From Anaerobacillus sp. (GTDB lineage Bacteria > Bacillota > Bacilli > Bacillales > Anaerobacillaceae): a stretch of 21,870 nucleotides of DNA. Positions 1 to 7,619 of this stretch are shown here, in pieces (the first letter of the stretch is position 1; the number at the start of each line of letters is the position of its first letter). The translations under genes and the position numbers were made by a program. The stretch is taken from positions 1 to 21,870 of the forward strand of contig SKSA01000176.1 of the NCBI GenBank assembly GCA_007118195.1, in the 5' to 3' direction. Below the pieces are notes generated by a model. The model ran no database searches. It saw only the letters and a program-made list of their open reading frames with translations, and had not been told where the DNA came from.

Positions 1-712
1 CCATATCTGTAATACAACTAATACCAATGACATTCATATCCATATGCCTAGCAACAATAACTTCTGGTACCGTTGACATTCCAACAACGTCTCCACCCAT
101 TTTTCTAAGCATTATAAGTTCAGCACCTGTCATATATGTTGGTCCAGATATAGCTGCATAAACACCTTTTTGTAGGTTAATTCCTATACTAGCTGCCACT
201 TCTTCAAGAACAGGTATGTATTCACGAGTATACGCCGTACTCATATCTGGGAAACGAGGACCGAAATCACCATAATTTGGACCAATAAGTGGATTGTCTC
301 CTGTCATGTTAAGGTGGTCTGTAATAATCATTAAGTCTCCTGGAGCAAAGTCTGAATTCATGCCACCACAAGCATTAGTCACAATCATTTTAGATACTCC
401 TAACAATTTCATTACACGTACCGGAAAAGTTACTTCTTGCATTGAATACCCTTCATAATAATGAAACCTTCCTTGCATTGCTACAACTGGTTTGCCATTT
501 AGTTTCCCAATTACGAGTTGCCCTGCATGACCTTCTACAGTCGATGTAGGGAAATTTGGAATTTTCTCATATGGAATTGCTATTCGATCTTTAATCTCAT
601 CAGCTAATTCTCCTAATCCAGAACCGAGGATTAGACCAATTTCTGGTGTCACATTAATTTCTTTTTTTAAAAATTCAACGGTTTCTTTTGCTTTTTCTAA
701 TATTTGTTCCAC
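1..712 (-). CDS. Second purine nucleoside phosphorylase, 3' end cut by window edge
   Basis: The first 237 codons of a trimeric-type purine nucleoside phosphorylase are visible; the C-terminus lies beyond base 1. I translated this directly. The family splits purine nucleosides with phosphate into base and ribose-1-phosphate. Visible landmarks are the phosphate loop GSGLG (30-34), VEGHAG (His62), GRFHYYEGY, NACGG and the MSTVPEVIVARH block (212-223). The start is GTG at 712, about 10 nt after GGGAG; an in-frame GTG three codons upstream sits too close to that site. It lies 17 nt after punA, so it is co-transcribed with deoB and punA. Two purine-contact positions differ from the canonical enzyme: the base-binding Glu of the YETPAE motif is Met194 (YMTGAE), and the Asn of the ISN motif is Asp236 (ITD). 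This suggests altered base specificity. The family call is sure; the substrate is unknown. Confidence 0.93.
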   Translation of the reverse strand, partial: MEQILEKAKETVEFLKKEINVTPEIGLILGSGLGELADEIKDRIAIPYEKIPNFPTSTVEGHAGQLVIGKLNGKPVVAMQGRFHYYEGYSMQEVTFPVRVMKLLGVSKMIVTNACGGMNSDFAPGDLMIITDHLNMTGDNPLIGPNYGDFGPRFPDMSTAYTREYIPVLEEVAASIGINLQKGVYAAISGPTYMTGAELIMLRKMGGDVVGMSTVPEVIVARHMDMNVIGISCITDM

Positions 713-729
713 TATGCACACTCTCCCAA

Positions 730-1533
730 TTAGTTCATTTCTTTGACAATTTCTTTTACGAAAGTTAAGAAATTAGCTCTTACTTTTTCTGTCGTTTCCA
801 TTACTTCATCATGAGTTAAAGGCTGATCTAGTATTCCTGCAGCCATATTTGAAATACAAGAAATTCCTAACACTTCTATATCGCTATGTCGTGCTACAAT
901 GACTTCCGGAACCGTTGACATGTCGACCGCATCACCACCTATTGTACGAAGCATACGAATTTCGGCAGGCGTTTCGTAAGAAGGACCTGTATTCCCCACA
1001 TAAACCCCTTCTTGTAGAGGGATATTAATTTTTTCAGCTACACTTTTAGCTAATTCAATATACCTTTTGCTATATGCCGTTGACATATCTGGGAAACGTA
1101 CACCTTGTTTCGGGTCATTTGGACCAATAAGGGGATTTGTACCCGTATTATTAATATGATCATTAATGATCATTAAATCTCCTGGTGAAAAACTTTCATT
1201 TACCCCACCAGCAGCGTTAGTGACAATTAAGCTTTTGACACCTAAATCTTTCATTACTCGAACCGGAAAAGTTACCTTTTCCAAAGAATAACCTTCGTAA
1301 AAATGAAATCGCCCTTTCATCGTAATTACTTTTTTCCCTTTTAAAGTACCGATAACGAGTTCACCCTCATGACCTTCTACGGTCGAAACAGGAAAATCAG
1401 GAATTTCATTGTAAGGAATCCTTAATGGGTTTTCGATTTCGTCCGCCAAAACTCCGAGTCCTGACCCTAAAATTAGACCAATCTCAGGTTCAAATGATAA
1501 TTTTTCTTTTAAATAAGCAACTGTGTTATTCAT
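730..1533 (-). CDS. punA: Purine nucleoside phosphorylase (inosine/guanosine type)
   Basis: This cytoplasmic enzyme phosphorolyses inosine, guanosine and their deoxy forms to base plus (deoxy)ribose-1-phosphate. It matches Bacillus PunA/PupG in length (267 aa) and motifs: GSGLG 23-27 (Ser24), VEGHEG with His55, GRFHFYEGY (Arg75, His77), NAAGG 107-110, SYETPAE with base-binding Glu187, MSTVPE at 205-210, Asn229 and His241. All expected catalytic and purine-contact residues are present, unlike in the next gene. One small oddity is Asp204 just before MSTVPE, where Gly is usual. The ATG at 1533 follows GGGGAAG by a few bases. It begins 15 nt after the deoB stop. The pairing is logical, because phosphopentomutase converts the ribose-1-phosphate it releases. 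Confidence 0.97.
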   Translation of the reverse strand: MNNTVAYLKEKLSFEPEIGLILGSGLGVLADEIENPLRIPYNEIPDFPVSTVEGHEGELVIGTLKGKKVITMKGRFHFYEGYSLEKVTFPVRVMKDLGVKSLIVTNAAGGVNESFSPGDLMIINDHINNTGTNPLIGPNDPKQGVRFPDMSTAYSKRYIELAKSVAEKINIPLQEGVYVGNTGPSYETPAEIRMLRTIGGDAVDMSTVPEVIVARHSDIEVLGISCISNMAAGILDQPLTHDEVMETTEKVRANFLTFVKEIVKEMN

Positions 1534-1548
1534 ATTCTCACTTCCCCT

Positions 1549-2736
1549 TTACTTTAAATTTTCTAAAAAGCTTTTACCATATTGAGGCATCTTTACATTA
1601 AAGTTATCAGCAACCGTTGCTCCAATATCAGCAAAAGTTTTTCTTACTCCTAAGTCTTTAGGTTCCTTTTGCTCTTTATCAAATACGATCAGTGGTACAT
1701 ACTCTCTCGTGTGATCAGTACCATGATGAACAGGGTCATTTCCATGATCCGCTGTAATGATTAGTAAGTCGCCCTCTTGAAGTTTTTCAAAAACTTCTGG
1801 GAGACGTTTGTCGTATTCCTCCAAGGCTTTACCATAACCAATTGGATCACGACGATGTCCATAGATCGCATCAAAATCAACTAAATTCAAAAAACTTAAT
1901 CCTGTAAATTCCATATCTAATGTATCAATTAGCTTATCCATACCATCCATATTCGAGGTCGTTCGAAGCGACTTAGTAATCCCTTCCCCATCATATATAT
2001 CTGATATTTTACCGATCGCTATACTATCGTAATTTGCGTCCTGTAATTCATTCATTACCGTGCGATCAAAAGGTTTTAATGCGTAATCATGACGATTCGG
2101 TGTTCGCTTCCAAGCACCTGCCTCACCAATAAACGGTCTGGCAATAATTCTTCCAACCATGTACTTTTCATCTAAAGTTAATTCTCTTGCGATTTTACAA
2201 ATATTATATAATTCTTCAAGCGGGACTACATCTTCATGAGCAGCAATTTGTAAGACGGAATCTGCAGAAGTATAAACAATTAACGCCCCCGTGTTTACAT
2301 GTTCTGCGGCTAATTCATCTAAAATCTCAGTTCCTGATGCAGGCTTATTACCAATAATTTTTCTACCTGATCTTTCTTCTAATTCATCGATCAATTCTTT
2401 TGGAAATCCGTCTGGAAATGTCCTAAAAGGAGTATCAATGTGCAAACCCATTATTTCCCAATGACCAGTCATCGTGTCCTTACCGTTAGACGCTTCCTCC
2501 ATTTTCCCGTAGTGAGCTAAAGGTGCTTGGACATTTTCAATACCTTTAAATTGCCCAAGTTTACCTAAGCCTAACTTCTCCATATTCTGCATTTGTAATC
2601 CATTCATTTCTTCAGCAATATGACCAAGCGTATTCGCACCAGCATCACCAAATTTGTCTGCATCTGGTGCCTCTCCTATACCAACCGAATCCAACACAAC
2701 TAAAAAAATCCTTTGATAATGGTAATTTTTTGTCAT
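1549..2736 (-). CDS. deoB: Phosphopentomutase
   Basis: Phosphopentomutase interconverts ribose-1-phosphate and ribose-5-phosphate (and the deoxy forms), linking nucleoside breakdown to the pentose phosphate pathway. It is a member of the alkaline phosphatase superfamily with two metal ions. The N-terminus contains [14 protein letters not shown] with a metal-binding Asp. The nucleophile region is [15 protein letters not shown], and the C-terminal metal cluster contains ITADHGNDP and [10 protein letters not shown] chose ATG 2736 because AGGAGG lies about 7 nt upstream. An upstream in-frame TTG at 2760 would add eight residues in front of that ribosome site. The resulting 395 aa agree with the roughly 394 aa of B. 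subtilis Drm. It is the first gene of the deoB-punA-phosphorylase operon, whose probable promoter is at 2841-2870. Confidence 0.97.
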   Translation of the reverse strand: MTKNYHYQRIFLVVLDSVGIGEAPDADKFGDAGANTLGHIAEEMNGLQMQNMEKLGLGKLGQFKGIENVQAPLAHYGKMEEASNGKDTMTGHWEIMGLHIDTPFRTFPDGFPKELIDELEERSGRKIIGNKPASGTEILDELAAEHVNTGALIVYTSADSVLQIAAHEDVVPLEELYNICKIARELTLDEKYMVGRIIARPFIGEAGAWKRTPNRHDYALKPFDRTVMNELQDANYDSIAIGKISDIYDGEGITKSLRTTSNMDGMDKLIDTLDMEFTGLSFLNLVDFDAIYGHRRDPIGYGKALEEYDKRLPEVFEKLQEGDLLIITADHGNDPVHHGTDHTREYVPLIVFDKEQKEPKDLGVRKTFADIGATVADNFNVKMPQYGKSFLENLK

Positions 2737-2840
2737 TATTATCCTCCTAAACTCTTTCAACTGTTCAACTTCTTTTATTTTACAACAATACTATTCCCGA
2801 ATATGCATAAATTTAATTGTTCTTTGCCCCTACATAATTT

Positions 2841-2870
2841 ATTGTACAAGAGATGTAAGAGGTCTGACAA
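2841..2870 (-). promoter_or_regulatory. Probable sigma-A promoter of the deoB operon
   Basis: On the minus strand, TTGTCA (2870-2865) and TACAAT (2846-2841) are separated by 18 nt, about 105 nt upstream of the deoB start. This would make the nucleoside operon independent of xerD. It is a sequence match only. Confidence 0.55.
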
Positions 2871-2876
2871 CTACCT

Positions 2877-2983
2877 TTATTATTAAATTTTGAATTTCGA
2901 GTGAAAAATTATGAATCGGATAAAAAGTATCGCACTAAACTTTACGTAAAATCCTCATCACTCAAAACTCAAAATTAATAATT
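2877..2983. repeat. Imperfect inverted repeat between xerD and deoB
   Basis: Arms at 2877-2904 and 2958-2983 are near-complements with a few mismatches and a one- or two-base slip, separated by about 53 nt. Both are rich in TTTTGA/GAGTGA-like words. The right arm reaches the xerD stop codon (2982-2984). It is not followed by a T-run on either strand. It could be a small remnant mobile repeat or an RNA structure at the 3' end of xerD. Confidence 0.5.
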
Positions 2984-3872
2984 ATGCTCGCGGATGAAAG
3001 TTAGCGTACACTTCTTTTAATCTCGTTTTTGTTACATTTGAATAAATTTGAGTTGTTGAAATATCTGCATGTCCTAACATATCTTGAACCGCTCTTATAT
3101 CTGCACCATTTTCTAATAAATGAATGGCAAATGAATGGCGTAATGTATGGGGTGTTAGTTCCTTCTCTATCCTTGCTTCTCGACTTAATTTTTTTAAAAT
3201 TTTCCAAAAACCTTGTCTAGATAAACATTCGCCATGATGGTTCACAAATAAAAAGTCATGCTTCTTCTTTTTCATTAATAATGTCCTGGCATGATTTATG
3301 TACTTTTCTAATGCCTTTGTAGCCAACTTTCCTACAGGGATAATCCTTTCTTTGTTGCCTTTTCCGATACATCGTATAAAACCCATCGTAAGATAAACAT
3401 CTTGAATTTTTAATGAACAAAGCTCGGAAACACGCATTCCAGTAGCATAAAGCACTTCTAACATTGCTTTATTTCTACTATCAAAAGCTGACTTGTTTTT
3501 AGGTGCGTTTAAAAGAGCCTCAACCTCTTCTGTTGATAAAGCTTTCGGTAACCGGCGCTCATGTTTCGGTGTTTCGATATGTAATGCAGGATCGTAATTA
3601 GTGATACTTTCTCTCATAAGAAATTGGTGAAAAGAACGAATCGAAGCTACTGTTCTTGCGATGGTAGTAGTAGCCCGTCCATTTTCTTTTAAAAAATATA
3701 CATAATTCATAATGTGGATACGTGTAACCTCATTTAAGGATGCTACTTGCTCGACATTCATTAAATAGTGCGTATATTTTTCTAAATCTCTTCGATAAGA
3801 AAGGATGGTATTTTGAGATAATCCTTTTTCAACCATAATAAAATGAAGGAAATCTTCTATTTGATTTTTCAT
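2982..3872 (-). CDS. xerD: Site-specific tyrosine recombinase XerD
   Basis: XerD works with XerC at the chromosomal dif site to resolve chromosome dimers. At 296 aa it matches B. subtilis RipX in length. The N-terminal SAM-like core-binding domain (about 1-85) is followed by the catalytic domain. All active-site residues are visible: Arg147 (ATGMRVSE), Lys171 (GKGNKE), His242 and Arg245 (HTLRH), His268 (GHAD) and nucleophile Tyr277 (TQIYSNV). ATG 3872 was chosen because GGGAG lies 6 nt upstream; the in-frame TTG at 3878 abuts that site. The neighbours yqzK and fur upstream and deoB-punA downstream are as in B. subtilis. That favours a chromosomal housekeeping XerD over a phage or transposon integrase. 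Confidence 0.97.
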   Translation of the reverse strand: MKNQIEDFLHFIMVEKGLSQNTILSYRRDLEKYTHYLMNVEQVASLNEVTRIHIMNYVYFLKENGRATTTIARTVASIRSFHQFLMRESITNYDPALHIETPKHERRLPKALSTEEVEALLNAPKNKSAFDSRNKAMLEVLYATGMRVSELCSLKIQDVYLTMGFIRCIGKGNKERIIPVGKLATKALEKYINHARTLLMKKKKHDFLFVNHHGECLSRQGFWKILKKLSREARIEKELTPHTLRHSFAIHLLENGADIRAVQDMLGHADISTTQIYSNVTKTRLKEVYANFHPRA

Positions 3873-3896
3873 ATCCAACTCCCTATATTTTTACTA

Positions 3897-4130
3897 TCAC
3901 TCTCCAAAGTGATAAAAAAACATCAAGCGTTCTAATATACTAGAATGTTCTTGATACTCATTCATCTGAAGGACTTTTACCGCCCTTCCCTTTGGCTCAT
4001 CATAACGATGATAGCTTTCGTATTCCTGACTCACCCATAGAATACCATAATAAAACAGTAACGTGCACCCTAGAAATAAGAGAAACACCCGAAATGTATC
4101 CCAAGCTAATACAAAAAAGTTTTTAAACAT
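3897..4130 (-). CDS. yqzK: YqzK-type small membrane protein (DUF4227)
   Basis: This is a 77-residue protein with one N-terminal membrane segment (about residues 10-33, rich in Leu, Phe and Tyr). A short charged tail carries the motif EPKGRAVKVLQM and ends in YHFGE. Its length, composition and position between fur and xerD match the conserved Bacillus YqzK/DUF4227 family, whose function is unknown. ATG 4130 has AGGAGG 8 nt upstream. It is followed by xerD after 24 nt and the two are probably co-transcribed. A terminator downstream of fur separates it from fur. Confidence 0.85.
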   Translation of the reverse strand: MFKNFFVLAWDTFRVFLLFLGCTLLFYYGILWVSQEYESYHRYDEPKGRAVKVLQMNEYQEHSSILERLMFFYHFGE

Positions 4131-4206
4131 CTATAGAGCCTCCTAATATCTACTAGTACAAGATATGCCAAAAATATGAAGCTCTATACCATTTACTTAA
4201 AATTCA

Positions 4207-4244
4207 CAAAAAAAACTTCCTAAGTTAATTACTTTAGGAAGTTT
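4207..4244 (-). terminator. Rho-independent terminator of fur
   Basis: An 11-bp perfect stem (4213-4223 with 4234-4244) encloses a 10-nt loop. On the minus strand it is followed by a run of T (4212-4207). The upstream arm includes the last codons and the stop of fur. Confidence 0.85.
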
Positions 4245-4692
4245 CCGTTGGTTTATTTTCTTGACACCGGCTACAAATTCCATGAAAAGTGAGTCGGTGA
4301 TCTTTTATTTTAAAATTCCAGCTCTTTTCTACAACTTTTTCTACATCACCCAACAAGTCCTCTTGAATCTCATCGACAGAACCACACTCAATACATACTA
4401 AGTGATGATGAAAGTGAGTTGCACCTTCTTGGCGTAAATCATAACGAGAAACGCCATCACCGAAGTTGATTTTATCAACTACTTTTAACTCGCTTAATAG
4501 CTCTAACGTTCGATAAACTGTAGCCAAGCCAATTTCAGGCGACTTTTCTTTTACTAATAAATAAACATCTTCTGCACTTAAATGATCTTCTTCATGCTCT
4601 AATAGTACGCGAACTGTCGCCTCTCGTTGCGGAGTAAGCTTATAGCTTTGAGAATGCAACTGTTTTTTTATACGTTCGATCCTTTTTTCCAT
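4234..4692 (-). CDS. fur: Ferric uptake regulator Fur
   Basis: Fur is a dimeric metal-dependent repressor of iron-uptake genes. The 152-aa product has an N-terminal winged helix (about 1-83, with KLTPQREATV and GLATVYRTLELL) and a C-terminal metal-binding and dimerisation domain. The latter carries the His cluster HFHHH (His93, 95-97) and two Cys pairs for structural zinc (Cys100/Cys103 and Cys140/Cys143). The paralogues PerR and Zur are alternatives. The neighbours spoIIM, yqzK and xerD and the extended HFHHHLVC block favour Fur. ATG 4692 follows GGGAGGGG by about 9 nt. A promoter at 4731-4759 and two PerR-type boxes lie upstream. In B. subtilis fur is known to be repressed by PerR, which fits. 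Confidence 0.93.
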   Translation of the reverse strand: MEKRIERIKKQLHSQSYKLTPQREATVRVLLEHEEDHLSAEDVYLLVKEKSPEIGLATVYRTLELLSELKVVDKINFGDGVSRYDLRQEGATHFHHHLVCIECGSVDEIQEDLLGDVEKVVEKSWNFKIKDHRLTFHGICSRCQENKPTETS

Positions 4693-4730
4693 ACTCTTTT
4701 GCCCCTCCCGAAAGCCGATTACGTAGCTTA

Positions 4731-4759
4731 ATTATACTCAATAATCAAAAAGGGGTCAA
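4731..4759 (-). promoter_or_regulatory. Sigma-A promoter of fur
   Basis: On the minus strand TTGACC (4759-4754) is 17 nt from a perfect TATAAT (4736-4731). The start site would be near 4724, giving a leader of about 30 nt before the fur ATG. Confidence 0.8.
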
Positions 4760-4760
4760 A

Positions 4761-4775
4761 TTAAAATCATTACAA
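4761..4775. promoter_or_regulatory. PerR/Fur-type box 1 upstream of fur
   Basis: TTAAAATCATTACAA matches the PerR consensus TTATAATNATTATAA at 12 of 14 specified bases. It lies directly upstream of the -35 element of fur. Confidence 0.5.
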
Positions 4776-4783
4776 TAATTAGA

Positions 4784-4798
4784 TTATAATAATTATAT
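4784..4798. promoter_or_regulatory. PerR/Fur-type box 2 upstream of fur
   Basis: TTATAATAATTATAT matches the PerR consensus TTATAATNATTATAA at 13 of 14 specified bases. Its centre is 23 bp from box 1, about two helical turns, so two dimers could bind one face of the DNA. Confidence 0.6.
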
Positions 4799-4863
4799 AA
4801 TAAAACTTAATACAAAAAGCGACCTCTACGGAATGAAAACATCAATGTAATAATAACCATCTT

Positions 4864-5508
4864 TTACATCCAAGTGACTACCATTCTCATTAAGTTAGGT
4901 GAAATATAGGCTTCAAAAGCAGAAGCAATCGCTAAAACAGCGCCTACACATACCACTAAAGCAGAATAGCGTAAAAACATTTGGAATATAGGTTCATGAC
5001 TTCTTTTAATGAATTGATGCCTTATCATTTTCAAAGAAAATGCTACTGATGCTGTAGAAACAATGATGAAGGCTGGAACTAAAATGAAATTTTGTGGCAT
5101 CACAGAAGCAAATGAAAGTAAAAATCCATTCATCCCAAGTTGATTAACTAAAAACCCTACTGTAAAGCCTACTACAACCCCTTTTATAAACAATAAGATT
5201 AAAATAATCGGTAACCCAATAATGGTAAGACCTAACACCCACATGAGTCCGATATATTTCACATAATGAGCAAAACTTTGCGCAAACATTGCCGCTGAAT
5301 CTGCAAACTGACCTTGGGCTACTTGTCCAAAAAATTGATTTAAATATATATGTAAATCATGCCTTTGACCAAGACTTAAGCTATTTACAATAATTGCCCC
5401 AAATATAATTCCCATTAAAAATAAAACAGTAGTAAATATATAAATCGAACGATTTTCTTCAATATGAAAAGCAATCACTTGTCCAATCCCACTTGGCCTT
5501 CTTCTCAT
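4864..5508 (-). CDS. spoIIM: Stage II sporulation protein M
   Basis: SpoIIM is a membrane component of the DMP (SpoIID-SpoIIM-SpoIIP) complex. It drives septal peptidoglycan remodelling and engulfment in the mother cell during sporulation. The product is a polytopic membrane protein with hydrophobic segments at about 22-43, 82-105, 108-130, 135-160 and 180-205. The family-typical FIKGVVVGFTVGFL and MPQNFILVPAFI blocks are present. I chose ATG 5508 because GAGGAG lies about 5 nt upstream. Two in-frame ATGs further upstream (5526, 5523) precede this ribosome site. The resulting 214 aa equal the B. subtilis protein length. Position next to fur is also conserved. The family is normally sigma-E dependent; I could not identify a convincing sigma-E promoter. 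Confidence 0.95.
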   Translation of the reverse strand: MRRRPSGIGQVIAFHIEENRSIYIFTTVLFLMGIIFGAIIVNSLSLGQRHDLHIYLNQFFGQVAQGQFADSAAMFAQSFAHYVKYIGLMWVLGLTIIGLPIILILLFIKGVVVGFTVGFLVNQLGMNGFLLSFASVMPQNFILVPAFIIVSTASVAFSLKMIRHQFIKRSHEPIFQMFLRYSALVVCVGAVLAIASAFEAYISPNLMRMVVTWM

Positions 5509-5588
5509 CGTTCTCCTCCTCATCATTGTAATATCACATACTTTCTATTACACTCTATGAAAAAAAATCGCCTTCTATGACAATTTAA

Positions 5589-5700
5589 TGAATTTCATAA
5601 TTCAATATTATCGCCATAAAGTATCTAAATGTAGTTGCGTTAAACCGCTCGCAACTACATTTAGTATGATAGGGCTCAATTAAGGTAATTATGAAATTCA
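5589..5700. repeat. Nested perfect inverted repeats between endonuclease Q gene and spoIIM
   Basis: The outer pair is TGAATTTCATAATT (5589-5602) and its exact complement (5687-5700). The inner pair is a 15-bp perfect stem, CTAAATGTAGTTGCG (5625-5639) with 5650-5664, around a 10-nt loop. No T-run follows either arm, so it is not a standard terminator. It lies in the 5' flank of spoIIM and 3' of the nuclease gene. The nature of the 112-bp unit is unknown. Confidence 0.7.
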
Positions 5701-5774
5701 CTCAATTAATAGAAAACGATTTTTGGGGAGATACAACGACAACCATAAGGTTTGCTTGGCGTGCCAATTGTTCT

Positions 5775-6956
5775 TTATTTTACTTTTCCGTACTTACCAC
5801 CGCCGCCAGTACTTACTGAAAGTTTGCCGGTTCTAGCTTTTAAAATATACTCTACAATCTTAGCTGAGACAACTTTTTCTAGTTGTTCTTGTGAAACATT
5901 GTGGATAATGCTCATGTCCGTATTAAAATATTTACGAAGCTTCTCTAGCGTTTTCGGTCCTAAAGTAGGAATAAACTGTAATGGAATTTGATGTATATAA
6001 GGTGGACGTCTTCGTTGATGGGAAACATCAGCAACGTGTCCAATTGATAATTCTTTAATTCTTGTAGCAACACCTTTAATAAACGTGCGGTGACCACAGT
6101 TTGGACACATTTCTACATTTTCAATAAAATGACAACAACGTTCACATGTCGTTTCGTGATATTTTCCTAAGCGTGGATCGAGTCCATAATTACATTCGAT
6201 CTCTCTACCATTTTCGAATTTTATTGCCTTTAACAACTCGACGAAACAAGGCTCTTCCATTTTCATTTTTTGATATTCACGGGCAATCTTCCCTAACGAA
6301 TGTGCATCTGAATTTGTAAGGTACGTATAGCCTTGTAATTCTTTTACTTGGTCAGCCATGGACGTATCTGAACTTAAACCTAGTTCAATAGCGTCAATCA
6401 TTTCGGGAATAAATACTTCGGATAAACTTTTTTCCACCCCTTTTCCGAATAAACTTTTAAACGGAGTAAACACATGCGCTGGGATAAATAAGCCACCGAG
6501 TTCTTTGACTTTCTTTTGTAACGTTGTTCCTTCCTCGTATATTCGCTGAGAACTTAAACTACTATTTTTAACTCTTTTGGAAAACCAACAAGAAAATTCT
6601 TTCATCGTACTGACATAAGGAAAGTAAACGAGAACATGAATCGGACCTTTACTTCTTATATCATATATTTCTATTTCTGAACCTAAGATAAAACCAATTT
6701 TTTCTTTATAAAAAAGGCCACCTCGCTTATTCTCAATTAAATGTCCAACACGTATTAGATCATCAATTTGCTCTAACACTTCCGGAACGTGGCAATCGAT
6801 AATACCAATTAAATCTAGTCCTTTAACATCCGCTGCTTCATTTAACACATTTTCTAATGTTAATGATTTGCTTGCAGTAATCTTCACCGGTTTACCCGAG
6901 GTGGTGGCTCCTAGATGTATATGTAGATCAACAAAAAATGATTTTAAACTAGACAC
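5775..6956 (-). CDS. Endonuclease Q family protein (PHP-type DNA repair nuclease)
   Basis: This 393-aa protein fits the EndoQ family. Its characterised members nick DNA 5' of deaminated bases (uracil, hypoxanthine, xanthine) and abasic sites. The N-terminal PHP metal-binding domain shows DLHIH (His12, His14), DCH (Asp54, His56), GSEIEI (Glu94, Glu96), IPAH (His161) and NSDAH (Asp217, His219). A four-Cys zinc finger follows (Cys271/274 and Cys284/287). A C-terminal helix-hairpin-helix-like stretch, IPTLGPKTLEKLRKYF, precedes a glycine-rich basic tail. The start is GTG at 6956, one base after the nudF stop at 6958, so translation is probably coupled. Pairing with NudF suggests a nucleotide/DNA-damage housekeeping unit, which is inference. 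It corresponds in position to B. subtilis yqxK. Confidence 0.9.
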   Translation of the reverse strand: MSSLKSFFVDLHIHLGATTSGKPVKITASKSLTLENVLNEAADVKGLDLIGIIDCHVPEVLEQIDDLIRVGHLIENKRGGLFYKEKIGFILGSEIEIYDIRSKGPIHVLVYFPYVSTMKEFSCWFSKRVKNSSLSSQRIYEEGTTLQKKVKELGGLFIPAHVFTPFKSLFGKGVEKSLSEVFIPEMIDAIELGLSSDTSMADQVKELQGYTYLTNSDAHSLGKIAREYQKMKMEEPCFVELLKAIKFENGREIECNYGLDPRLGKYHETTCERCCHFIENVEMCPNCGHRTFIKGVATRIKELSIGHVADVSHQRRRPPYIHQIPLQFIPTLGPKTLEKLRKYFNTDMSIIHNVSQEQLEKVVSAKIVEYILKARTGKLSVSTGGGGKYGKVK

Positions 6957-6957
6957 T

Positions 6958-7500
6958 TTACTTTAAGACACCTTTTAATTTTAAATACTGAATAGCATAA
7001 ACTGTTTTAGCATCATGAATTAATTGTTTTTCAATGAGTTCTTCTGCCTCTTCTATCGTTACTTCCATGACATCTAAAAATTCATCTTCATCTAGACTTA
7101 CTTTTCCTAGTTCAAGTTTATCAGTGAAATATATATGTACTAATTCATCAGCAAAACCAGGCGAAGTATAAAAAGATGTGACGGCCTGAAGTTCATTTGA
7201 TTTATAGCCCGTTTCTTCCTCAAGTTCCCGCTTCGCACATTCTAGTGGATCTTCTCCTTTTTCTAGCTTCCCTGCAGGTATTTCAACGATTGTTTTCTCC
7301 AGTGGTTTACGAAACTGCTTAATTAAAAGAAGCTTTTTACTTTCTGTAACCGCAATAACTGCAACAGCGCCAGGGTGGTTAATGATTTCACGTTTGCTCG
7401 TTTTTCCATCCGGTAACTCAACATCTTTGACCACGAGATCAATAATTCTGCCATTAAAAATTGTTTTTTCAGATATGGTCTTTTCAAAAAATTTATTCAT
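6958..7500 (-). CDS. nudF: ADP-ribose pyrophosphatase NudF (Nudix hydrolase)
   Basis: NudF hydrolyses ADP-ribose to AMP and ribose-5-phosphate. The complete Nudix box is visible, numbered from the TTG at 7503: Gly78, then Glu84, then RELEEETGY at 92-100. The FYTSPGFADE block and the C-terminal DAKTVYAIQYLKLK match the B. subtilis protein (185 aa). Two starts are possible: ATG 7500, or TTG 7503, which is better spaced from GAGGAG (9 versus 12 nt). They differ by one residue. The stop is one base from the start of the endonuclease Q gene. The gene is divergent from mciZ across a 119-nt spacer that contains an imperfect palindrome (7530-7548). Confidence 0.95.
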   Translation of the reverse strand: MNKFFEKTISEKTIFNGRIIDLVVKDVELPDGKTSKREIINHPGAVAVIAVTESKKLLLIKQFRKPLEKTIVEIPAGKLEKGEDPLECAKRELEEETGYKSNELQAVTSFYTSPGFADELVHIYFTDKLELGKVSLDEDEFLDVMEVTIEEAEELIEKQLIHDAKTVYAIQYLKLKGVLK

Positions 7501-7529
7501 CAATACAATACACTCCTCAAAAAAATTTA

Positions 7530-7548
7530 AAGTTTTAGTACTAAACTT
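7530..7548. promoter_or_regulatory. Imperfect palindrome between nudF and mciZ
   Basis: AAGTTTTAGTACTAAACTT is a near-perfect 19-bp palindrome centred on AGTACT in the divergent spacer. It could be an operator, but no regulator can be named. Confidence 0.3.
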
Positions 7549-7619
7549 AAAAACTCCTTCATAAAGTTTATCATAGCTTGTCCCTTAAAAGGGAAAACGC
7601 GAAGGGAGTCGAAGATGAA

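Noticed and set aside
5625..5664. Terminator call for the 15-bp perfect hairpin
   Set aside because: Neither strand has a T-run after the stem; it is kept as an unexplained repeat.
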